Assembly: GCA_905178155.1 (NCBI GenBank)
Contig: CAJINV010000003.1
Coordinates: 331,091 to 395,090, forward strand
DNA: 64,000 nt
Reading direction: 5' to 3'
From: Amoebophrya sp. A120
Lineage: Eukaryota; Sar; Dinophyceae; Syndiniales; Amoebophryaceae
The notes beneath the pieces were generated by a model. The model saw only the letters and a list, made by a program, of their open reading frames with translations. It did not search any database and was not told the origin of the DNA. Positions 32,644 to 43,100 of this stretch are shown here, piece after piece. A program made the position numbers and the translations under genes. The stretch's first letter is position 1; each line of letters begins with the position of its first letter.

Positions 32644-34206
32644 TATTAATAAACTCAGACGTGCAATTGGAATAGGAATAGCATACCTCTGTAGAAGAAC
32701 GCGAGCAGGGGCGGGCGGCCCGCCTCTTCAAGATTGCGGGGCAGCTCAGCGCAGCGATCTGCGCGCAATAGACCGGGCGATAGTTATCCAGAAGCAAGAT
32801 GGTGGCGTGCGTTGTAGTTGGTTCGTTTGCGTCTGGTGCTGCGGCTGTTATGGCCTTGGAGGTGGCTTGCGGTTTCGCCGCGCTATTGACCAGGGAGGGC
32901 GATGACCTTGCGCATGGGCGTCCGCTTTATCTCGAACCCACGACGCGAGTCCGTATCAAGATCTGCTTCATGAGGATGCGCGCCTCGTGTTCGAAGAGCC
33001 CACCACGGGGACCTGGGCCATTGCGACGATGGCAGGGCGGGAGGGTAGGCGCGCCGGCTGCGGGTATGTGGACGACGTCGGTCGCGCGCCGGCGGGTTTT
33101 GCCCGTCGGGCCCGCCTCCAGCAAAGGGGCCCGCGCGCCGGCCGCGCCCCCGGCGCAAGGGCCCCCCGGCGCATTGATCTGCCGCCGGGGCTGGTTTTGC
33201 CCTTTTGCGCCCGGCGCCTTTGAGGCGGCTGCTGTGGCGGCACTGGGTCCCTCACTTTTTTTGTGTGAGGTAACAGAGTGCGGGGCGAGTTTGTGTGGCA
33301 TCGGCGTGCGCCGGCGATTATTGCGACTTAGACGCAAAAAACCGCGACGCCGCGCCGTTTGTTGCGTTTGTCCCCGCCCTGTTCTATTCCTTGGCCCGCC
33401 GGCGGCCCCTCCCCGCGCGCCGCCCTCCCGGGCAGCCTTCTCCGGCGCCCCATTTCGGCCGCGCCCCTGGCTCTGCGTGCATTTGTTCGATGCGACCTTG
33501 CCCGGCCCCAGGCGGCGCTAGGAAGTCGTGGGCGGCGGCCAGCCGCTGCCACCAGCACCACGCGCCGGCCCGCCCGCCTCCGCGCGCTCCCACGCACTTC
33601 AATTTAATCCGTGGAGGCGCAGTAGATGCGCAATGGCGTGCGGTCTTTGACTTTCTCCGCGCGGGCGAGCTCCTTGGCAGGGCCGGCCGCCGTGGCTGCC
33701 TGTGCCTGTCCCAGACATTGGATGGCATGCCCTTGCCGTTTCCGTGCGCAGGGGCTGGCGTTGATTACTTTGTTTATGTTCAACTTGAACGTCTCGCCCC
33801 GTCCGCAGCGAGTGCGAGAGCGACCGACGGGCGAGCCGCGACATAGCGTAATCTTGTAGAAGTGTTCTTTGGTCGTGGTCGCGGAGGTGCTGGCCGTTAT
33901 GGGTATTGTGGGCGTTCGTTTCGTGCGGCTGGCGCGCCCTCCGTCCTGCTTTTGTTGGTGACAGAGAGAGTGAGAGAACAGGAGAGCGAGAGACCGCCAA
34001 AGCAGGCGACGTTGCCAGTGTGGAAAATCAGAAGACGTGGGGGGACAACAGCTGCAAGACTGACGCGGAGTGTGCTTTCATTCTGCTATCCAGTGAGTCC
34101 TTGACCGGGACAAGGATACAGCCCTCAAGCAGCAAGAAGGGTTGGTTCTTCGCCACGCCATACAACACGGACAACAACTTCCGCGACAAAAGAACAGCGT
34201 TGGGCC
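32644..34206. other. GC-rich island without a recognisable gene
   Basis: From about 32700 to 33850 the DNA is strikingly GC-rich, with runs such as GGCCCGCCGGCGGCCCC. Long open frames occur on both strands, as expected from composition alone, and their translations are Arg/Pro/Ala-rich with no domain. The last 350 bp return to normal composition and lead to the transporter gene. Confidence 0.6.
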
Positions 34207-36156
34207 ATGTCGCTCTCATCTTCTCCGTCCCGGTTTGCGTTGTGGGCATGGCTCTGGATCGCCGTCACCATGTGCAGCTCGGCGGGCGCTGTATTTTTGT
34301 TGATTTCCGAAGTTCCACCGTTTCTTCGTGCGGCCTGGCGCCTTTGGTGCCAGTTTTTCGTGCAGCTCGCCCCGTTCATCAGCGAACTTCGAGTCGAATA
34401 TTACCGCCAGCAAGAATCGGGCACCTCCACCTCCGCAGAAAAGACAGATACGAGTGACCGTGGGCCGCGATCAGGAGGTTCAGAAGACGTTGATGTGCAT
34501 GTCAGCGAAAGCGAAAGTACAACTCGGGAGGAAGAGGATGCGCACGTGCCACGACAACTTTCAAAAGAAGACCAAGATGGTTGTCGTTTTTTCGACGAAC
34601 GAGAACTCACTGTGTTGTCGAAGTGGGTCCGCTCGCTTCCCTGGATCGCCCTCAGTGGGTGTTTTCTGGGCGGCCACTTCGCTTTCTGGGTTTGGTCACT
34701 CGAGCACACGACACTGCTGCACTCCCTCATGTGCGTGACGAGCTACCCCCTGTTTCTGCACTCCGGTAAGTGGGTGCTATTTTTCTGCGGACTTGCACTG
34801 TTTTCGCTGCAGCATCGTCGAGAAGGAAGGCAACATGCCGGACCTCCGCAAGGATCGGCCGTCGACGAGCGCGAGGCACGCCAGACACAGGAGACTTCCG
34901 GACCAAGCCTGCAGCAAAAGAACCCGGACAGTCGTGAAGTCGCCGGGGAGGGCGAGGATCTCGAAAACAGCCCGCACAGTAGAACCAAAGCTACCACTGT
35001 CACAACCCCATGTGTTGAAGGGGCAGCAACAGCGGACGAGCCGGTAACACCAGCGTCTCCTTCCCGCCTTGAGGTTGCATCGAATCGACCGTCCAATGCT
35101 TGTTCCACCTCACTCTTAGACGATAGGTCGCTAGAAGTGGGAGATCATGCGCGCCAGCTGCTGCGAGAGAGCAAAGCCCCCGCGTGGCAAGAGTCCGTGG
35201 GTATCTTTGTGAGCCTTCTTGGCGTAGCGGTTTTACTTCTTGGTCCCGAAGTGGTCAGGAGTAGGGACGACGACGACAAGAACTCTAATACGGACGACAA
35301 ACAGCAACAGCCTTCTCTCGTCGGCGACCTCGTCGCGTGCGTGAGCGCGATCTGCATGTGCTTCTACCTGTTGATCGGGAAAGTTTTGCGGAGTTGGTGT
35401 CCCCTCTTCCTGTACACCACCCCGGTGGTCCTCGTTTCCGCGGTCGTCTGCACTTTGCTCAGCGTCGCCACCGAAGGCACGGGCTTCAACCTACCCGCGC
35501 CGAGTCGAAACGTCTTCGGCTTTTTCCACCGTGGGGACTATCTGGGAGCCGCGATTTTTCTGGGCGCCGGCGCGGGCGTTGGCGGACACACGGTGCTGAA
35601 TTTTGTCTTGAAGTGGATGTCGCCGATGGTGGTGTCCACCGCCTTGCTACTGGAACCGGTCCTCGGCACGGCGATCGGAATGCTCCTGGACGTGACGGAG
35701 CGGGAGGTTGCCAAATGGGCCGTCTCGACGCTGCTCGGCGTGCCGATCTTACTCGCGGGACTGGTCCTACTGGTGCGGTCCGAGCAGGAACAGGGTGGAA
35801 GAAGCACCGCGGCCGAAGACGAGCTGCAAAAGGATGACTCTGATCTTGACAGAAGGATATTGATTAAAAGGAACGACTTCAGAAATACAACCTCAAAGGT
35901 TTGTTCAACACAGGTCCTCGTGGATGAAGAAGGAGAATTGGAAATTGAAAAGGTCAGATGTCCAAAGGACGTGCAGGTGAGCGTAAAGTTGTTTGCTGGC
36001 GACACAGCATGCTCATTCGCAGATGATGTTGTGGTCTCTGAGGCTGGGCTTCCTTTCTCCGGTGAGATCTCCGGCCGAGTATACGGAAAACTAATCGGTC
36101 CGCGGCAGGATCGCATTTATCTAGTGCACGCTGAGTTCTACTTTCAAGCTGTGTGA
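34207..36156 (+). CDS. EamA/DMT-superfamily transporter-like membrane protein
   Basis: This is a single ORF of 649 residues. Two hydrophobic blocks resemble EamA halves. The first includes LPWIALSGCFLGGHFAFWVW and SLEHTTLLHSLMCVTSYPLF (about 145-185). The second runs from about 325 to 535, for example SVGIFVSLLGVAVLLLG, LVACVSAICMCFYLLIG, VVSTALLLEPVLGTAIGMLL and WAVSTLLGVPILLAGLVLLV. DMT proteins export or exchange metabolites, including sugar phosphates, nucleotide sugars and drugs; the substrate is unknown. A hydrophilic loop of about 120 residues separates the halves, and a C-terminal soluble tail of about 110 residues is unusual for the family. At 649 residues it is about twice the usual DMT length. 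No introns are seen. ATG 34207 is chosen because it starts just before the first hydrophobic segment. Confidence 0.75.
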   Translation: MSLSSSPSRFALWAWLWIAVTMCSSAGAVFLLISEVPPFLRAAWRLWCQFFVQLAPFISELRVEYYRQQESGTSTSAEKTDTSDRGPRSGGSEDVDVHVSESESTTREEEDAHVPRQLSKEDQDGCRFFDERELTVLSKWVRSLPWIALSGCFLGGHFAFWVWSLEHTTLLHSLMCVTSYPLFLHSGKWVLFFCGLALFSLQHRREGRQHAGPPQGSAVDEREARQTQETSGPSLQQKNPDSREVAGEGEDLENSPHSRTKATTVTTPCVEGAATADEPVTPASPSRLEVASNRPSNACSTSLLDDRSLEVGDHARQLLRESKAPAWQESVGIFVSLLGVAVLLLGPEVVRSRDDDDKNSNTDDKQQQPSLVGDLVACVSAICMCFYLLIGKVLRSWCPLFLYTTPVVLVSAVVCTLLSVATEGTGFNLPAPSRNVFGFFHRGDYLGAAIFLGAGAGVGGHTVLNFVLKWMSPMVVSTALLLEPVLGTAIGMLLDVTEREVAKWAVSTLLGVPILLAGLVLLVRSEQEQGGRSTAAEDELQKDDSDLDRRILIKRNDFRNTTSKVCSTQVLVDEEGELEIEKVRCPKDVQVSVKLFAGDTACSFADDVVVSEAGLPFSGEISGRVYGKLIGPRQDRIYLVHAEFYFQAV

Positions 36157-37142
36157 TCCGTGTGCATATTACTGTATAGACCACACCGAGCAGATGAACG
36201 TGAACTTGAATCTTTCGGTTATGATGCGCTGGTTTGATATGGCGATTCCAGTAAGACTGTCTGTGTGTGTGAAGCTTTCATTGCAGGATGCTCGGTGGCG
36301 TTTCTTTAATCAACATGAAGTACTTGTACTGCAAAAATCGGTGCGCGCGCCGAATGGACGCACGACCACATATAACAGAGGAGCGAATGAACTTGAACAG
36401 CATAAGGCTTCGGTTTCTGAATCTGAACTTCTGGTGTTTTTGTCTCGAATCGGTTGCGGCACTGAGAATACGAATATTAGATTCTTTATCTTTACAAGTC
36501 AAGGCATGATGAAGATGCAGCCGCTACTGCTGAAGCTCATCGGTAATCATACTCCTCATCGATCATCACAAACAAAAACGCTGAAACCAATCAAAACCGA
36601 ACCAGGGTGAGCCTCTCTCCTGAGGCGGAGGATTTTGCACGACCCCGCTCCTGCAAAGTTGATTTGCGCACAAAAATCCTTTTTTGTGACAAGAAAATCT
36701 GGCTACGATTGATGCAAGAATAGCAGACTGCTTGTTTCTAGGGGCGTTTGCGTGCGTTACTACTGGAACGTCAGTAATTACACGGCCTGGCTTATCACAT
36801 TCACTTCTTGAATTCCTCTTGTAGGGCGGGCTAGTTGTGCACCACAATCGGGTTGCTTATTGTATTCGTTTGCGTATTGAGCTCGAGGAACAACGAACAT
36901 TCCAATTTCTTCAACAAGTTGAATCTGTAATTGCTATAACTGAAGTTTCACGCGACTGCATTTACAGTTATTGGCTCTTCTGGACGCCTCTCGTCGAACT
37001 TCAATTAGAACTTTCTTGTTTCTTGTTGTGTAGTGTTGGCAGTGCCACCAGTTCGACTTGTTACGGCGAATTTACATACTTACACGGAGAAGTAGACCTT
37101 TTGCTTTTTTGAAAACTAAAGTTCTAGATCGCGCAAAAAAAA
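36157..37142. other. Intergenic stretch, no gene recognised
   Basis: A frame at 36194-36610 is open but without recognisable features. The rest is AT-rich. An A-rich run directly precedes the start codon at 37143. Confidence 0.55.
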
Positions 37143-40100
37143 ATGGCGAAGGCTTCCGTTGCGCCCTCGGACATGGCCAACATGGTGGATGTGCAGCAAT
37201 ACGCCAACCCCGCCAACAAGACTGCCCCCTCCTCGATGATGGAAGACCCTTTGACGGATTACAAGTTCAATAATGGGGAATTTTCCAATTTCGGATCCAC
37301 CCAGGGCGGAACAGCAGGCATGGGAGCAGGCTCTGCCGGCGGGGGCGCAGCAGCTGCGGCCAACGGGGGCGGCTTCATCGGTTTCCTGGCCGGAATGTCG
37401 GGGAAGATGATCGTGATCGCGGTCTTTGGCATCGGCGCTGCCGTCGGCGGCATCGGCGCGATCGTGGCGTACGTGGTTGCCACCGGCGCGGCGGACAACT
37501 CGGGCGCAAATTCGTTTCCCGCGGGCGAAGGCGTCGCGCTGCACACCGGAATCACCATGGACCAGGTTGCGGGCCACAACTTCAAGTCCTCGTGCTGGAT
37601 CGCGGTACACGGCAAGGTGCTGGACGTCACGGAGTGGCGCAAGGAACACCCGGGCGGCAAAGACGCGTTCACCTGCGGGGAGGACAACACGCAGAAATTC
37701 CAAAACCAGCACGGCGGGGTGGAGTCGCTGGAGCGCCGGATCGCGCAGCAATCGCAGTACGTGAAGGATTTAGGAAAAGTCGCGACACTGAAAACAGGTT
37801 CAGGTTCTACGTCGAGCTCCACGTCCTCTTCCTCTAGCAGCGGAAGCAAAAAAATCGAGTTCGATTTCTCGAACGTGCAAAAGCAGCCGCACCCGGGCAG
37901 CGGCGCCGAGTGGAAGACCATGGTTTACATCGAACTGAAGGGCGGCGTGGACGGTGCGGCCATGTTTGTGAACGTAAACAACCCGGAGGAAGTGAACCTC
38001 TGGTGCGGCAAGCGCCCAACCTTGTCCGGTGAAAATTACTGCACCTGCCTGGCGCCCAGTTCTACCGCGGCGGCCCAGGACTGCACCAGCTGGCAGCTGC
38101 GCCGGGGGCCAACCGGAAATGCGGACGACCGATACGTGAGCGACATGGCCGGCACGGCGGGGCAGCTGGCGATGACGGACGTTTTGGGGGGCGGGTCCAA
38201 GGGGTGGATGCAACTGTGGAACGAGAACAAGATGTCAATCGTCGCGGGCGTGGGCCGGTACGACCACGGCCGCTCGCACTTCGAAGTCAAGGACGCCGCA
38301 GCAAAGGGCGTGTCCGTAGCAAAGGAGGCGGAAACCACGCACGGGTGGTTGGCCAAGAGCATCTTTGCGTACAACAATCTGTACACGCATCCGCCGGATT
38401 CCGCGAAAGCCAAAGACCCCGCATTGCCCGACGGGATCTCGTTGGCAAATGCCGCCGCCGGTCCGAACGCGCTGGAGGTGTCGGACGACTCCATCTCCCA
38501 CACGACGTTCCAGCACATCTCCGGCGTCAAGTCGGTCGACGGGGTGGTCGCGTCTTCCAAGTTCGATTTCGTGAACCCCTTTACCGCGGCAAAAATGATG
38601 GCCGGGTCCGGTTCGTCTCTGAGAAAAAGAACCTTGGAAGGAGCGGCTGAACAAGTCGCAAAAAATTCTCTGGTCGTGCCAGAAGAGGACTCAGCTTTAC
38701 TCAGTTCGACTTCCGAGGACATTATTATTCCACCTGGAGGCAACAACTACGTGGATCATGCCGAGCAACCGCAGTGCGGCGCCCGGTACGAGCACGCGAT
38801 CGGAGGTGGATCATGGGGGGTGAAGAACAGTAATATTGGCGATCATTACAATGATTTGCTCGCAACTGAGCATGCAAACACGGTGCAGTGCATCGAGCTC
38901 CGGCAGATGACGGACGAGGAGGAGTGGAGCACAACCAAGAGCAACCTCGGTCTGGAGGAGCTGCTCGCGAAGGAGGCCTCGATCTTCCAGGGTGTGGGCG
39001 TGATGCAGGAAAAACTGGCGCAGTACCGAGACAATCTGTCCACCCTCTGCCCCAACTTCCCGGCGACCGCCGAGTGGGCCGACAGCTCCTCGGACGCGCA
39101 GATCGGCATGCAGCTGCGCGCGGTGGCCATTTTGCTGGTGAACGGCGTGCGGCCGAAAGTGTTCCAGCTGCAGCAAACGAAGTACGACACGCACTCCAAC
39201 CAGGGCGCGCGCCTGCAGACGCTGCTGTCCGACCTGAAGACCGGCGTTTACACGTTTGTGCGCGCGGCCGAGGCGTGCGGCTTTGCCAACGACGTGCTTG
39301 TGACAACGTTTTCCGAGTTCGGGCGCCGGCTGGAGGAGAACAGCCGGATATGCATTGCAAATACGGCTGGGTCTGGAATAAAAGTGACACTTGTAATGCA
39401 TATCTTGCATTCCTGGAGAATCTGTGTTGCATGAGCAGCAAAAGAGCAGCTTCCTTTGTTATGCAAAAACGCAATTTGTCATGCGTGCTAGGCATCACAT
39501 TCAGAACGAAGCAGGCGTCTCGAAAACTTGTCATGCTTGGCTGCCATTGCAAGGGCTTCAATCGTTTGCAATTTAGCATCACAGGTTTCCAGACCCAGAC
39601 ATATTTGCAGTTGATACCGGAAGGGCACCGACCACGGGTGGAGCAGCTACTTCGCGGTGTTCGGCACGGTATCAATTGTAAAAGTGTCTGGGTCTGGAAG
39701 AATGCAACTTGTGATGCTGCGTCTGCATTATCGAAAAATCTGTATTGCATGAACAGCAAAAGAGGTATGATTTTGGCCACGGCGAGAGGGCATTTCTCAT
39801 GCGGTATAGGCATCAGAAAGCCCTCACAAGATCTGTGATGCTAGGGCATGCATCGCAGACATCAGGAGTCATGCAAAATGTGCATGACAAACCTTGCATC
39901 CTTCCAGACCCAGACATTTTTGCATTTGATACACGGGGCTGCAGCGCAAGGTGTTCGGGTACGACCCCGTGAAGCAGAGCGCGGAGTTGGGCAGCATCAT
40001 CCCGTATCAACTGTAAAAGTGTCTGGGTCTGGAAGAATGCAAACTTCTCATGCATATTTTCCATGCCCCATGAGGTTTGGAAAGCAGGGCCTAGCATGGC

Positions 40101-43100
40101 AGGTTATGCGACGTCCCTACTATGCCTATCCTGCATGGCAAACTTGTTCAAAACTGCACAGCTTTTGGTAGTCACGCAACACAAATTTTTGTACGATCCA
40201 GACTTAGCATGACAAGTTCGCATCCTCCCAGACCCAGACATATTTACAATGCATATCCCGCGCCACAGCGACGCGTACGTGGAATCGAAGGGGACCAAGG
40301 GCGACCTGCCGCTGATCACCTCCGTGCAGACTTGGAACGCGTGCCTGCTGAACGCACTGGCCCTGCCCGCGCTCCCGCGGCTGGGGCGCTGTCCGCTGCG
40401 GCTGCGCAACGGCTTGGCGCAGATCCCCTACTACGAGGAGCAGCAATACTACAAGCAAAGCAGCGCTAGTAGTGCAACCACCGCCAGTTCCAGCACTGCG
40501 CAAACCACAACGACCGCGTCAAGTGCCACCTCGACCACCGGGAGCACGGCGCACTTGACGCAAGCCCTGACCACGACGGAATTGTTGCACTTCTCGCGGC
40601 GGATCGGGTTCGCGCCCCAGGCACTGAACTTCCACACGGATATCGCGACCGCGCGGACCAATGCGGTGCAGCAACCGACCGCGCGCAACCCGGACGGCTC
40701 GGCCAACACCACGGTTACCCTGCAGCAGGCGATTTCCCGGGTGCTCGCGCCCGCGAACACCGCCACCCCAGCGGCGGACACGCAGCTTTTTTTGAAATGG
40801 AAGATCCGCAAGTTCAACGCCCTCGCGCTGTGGAGCAAGGAACGGCAGATGCGTCGGAATAACTGGGAGGAGATCCTGCAGCTGCCCTACCCGGCGCAAG
40901 ATTCCTTTCACAACCGCGTGCAGCGCTGGGACCTGGCGCAGTTCTTCGACATGAGCTCTTTGTACATCAACCCCAACAACCCGCACGACGGACGCGTCGA
41001 CCTGCACGCGAACTACGTTGGGAAGGGGCACTTGCTGCTGCAGCACCTGCAGACAAAGGCGACCATCTTCTACATGGCGCTCCCGGTGAGCAAGGCGACG
41101 GGCAAGGCCAAAGACAATTGGCTGGACGACGACGGGAAGGTGAAGGACGAAACCAAAGTGGCCTGGTACCAAACGGTAATGCAGGTGCCGGACGTGAAGG
41201 AGATCACGGCGCTCACCGTGCAGATATCAAATGCAAAAATGTCTGGGTCTGGAAGATTTTGAGATTTGTCATGCTTGTCTGGCATGACCAAAAAGTTTGT
41301 GATGCGTGTCCAAGAGGAGACCCTTTTGCCTGTCATGCCAAAACGCACTTTGTCATGGGGAACACGCAACACAAGGAAGCGCAGGCATTTTTCATGCTTG
41401 CCTGTGCATTACAGAGCATTCACTATTCCCAACGCAGCATTACAAGTTTCCAGACCCAGACATTTTTGCAGTTGATAGCAGAAGGTGATCGACGACCGGA
41501 AGTGCAGCACCGGCGGCACCGCGACGGACCCCTGCGACCCCGAGTGCGACTTGACCAAGTTTCTGGACATCTACCACAACAATTCCACGGCGATGTTCAA
41601 GCCCGAGCACTACCAAATCTGGAAGGGCCCGGACGGCACGAAGCAGACCGCGCCCTGGTTCAAGCTGAAGACCTGTGCGAAGCCGGACAACGATATGGCG
41701 TTCTCAAATGTTACATTCTCAACTGTTACATGAATCTGTAATGCAAGAACGGCGAAAGTGAAAGGGGGAAGATTGCGCCCTTTGCATTACAGATTTGGCA
41801 CAGATTTAGACGCTGTTCAGCTCTTCGGATATTTGTCATGCGAAGTAGCTCAATCGTGGCGATCTTGGTGGTAAATTTGCATGACAAATCATGTAACAGT
41901 TGAGAATGTAACAGTTGAGGACGCCATAGACGATCGCAAGACCTTCGAGCACGAGCGCGCGAATCAGCTGAAACTGAAGATTATCAAATGTAAAAATGTC
42001 TGGGTCTGGAAGAATGCATGTTTGTCATGCTTGTCTGGCATGACTCTTAAATCTGTCACGCACGTTACCCAAGAGCTCCATTTTTCTGTGATGCAGAAGC
42101 GCAGTTTGTCATGCAGAATAGGCAACACCTAGAAGCTCAGAAACTTGTCATGCTGAGCCAGCACCTGTGGCCTCATCATGAGACGCCACCGAGCATCACA
42201 AGTTTCCAGACCCAGACATTTTTTCATTTGATAAAGATCGCCCAGTACCTGCAGGACCGCTACTTCGCGGACTTCACATCGACCTCCCTGGGGCAAATCC
42301 GGGCGCGCATGACCTGGTTCTTCCTGAACTTTTACGCGACGCCCAAAACCGCGGTGAACGACGACTTGCTGATGTACAAGCAGTACGAGACGCTGTGGCG
42401 GGGCAGTCTGGGGAACTACCGGACGCTCGCGTTACAAATGTTCAACGACAAGGCGCTGCGGAAGTCGCTGGACCAATTGGAAGAGGTCGAGTGCGGCACC
42501 GCGCCGATCGAGAACTTCGCCCGGGAGTGGTTTGAGCGGTTCACGTATAAAATGCAAATATGTCTGGGTCTGGAAGAGTCCGAACTTGTGATGCTGCATT
42601 TGGATTCCAAAAAAATCTGTATTGCATGACCAGCAAAGGGAATGCAATTTTGGCTACGCGGAGAGACCATTTGTCATGCGACATAGGCATCGCGAAGGCC
42701 TCAAAAAGTCTGTGATGCTAGGGCATGCATCACAGACATCATGGCCCATGCAAAACGTGCATGACAAGTCTCAGACAGACGTGCACGGACATGCAAAACG
42801 TGCATGGCCCATGCAAAACGTGCATGAAGGATTCGTGGCCGGGAGATGATGGTGATGGCACTTCGGTGTCCGCCTGACCTACCTTCCCTGCGTGACAGCC
42901 ATCTGCGGCCGTTTGCAAAGGGGGAGGCAAAGTGTGCCGCACTTCTGTTTAGCATGACAAGTCTCAGAATGTTCCAGACCCAGACACTTTTGCATTTGAT
43001 ATCACGGTGGGCCTGCGCGCGCACAACGAGGGTGACGTGAAACGGCTCAGCAAAGGGCTCATGAACTGCAAGGACGACTCGGAGACGGCGAATCTCGACT

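Noticed and set aside
32799-33521. 240-codon + strand ORF and overlapping minus-strand ORFs in the GC-rich island
   Set aside because: Translations are Arg/Pro/Ala-rich and low in complexity, and frames are open on both strands as expected for GC-rich non-coding DNA.
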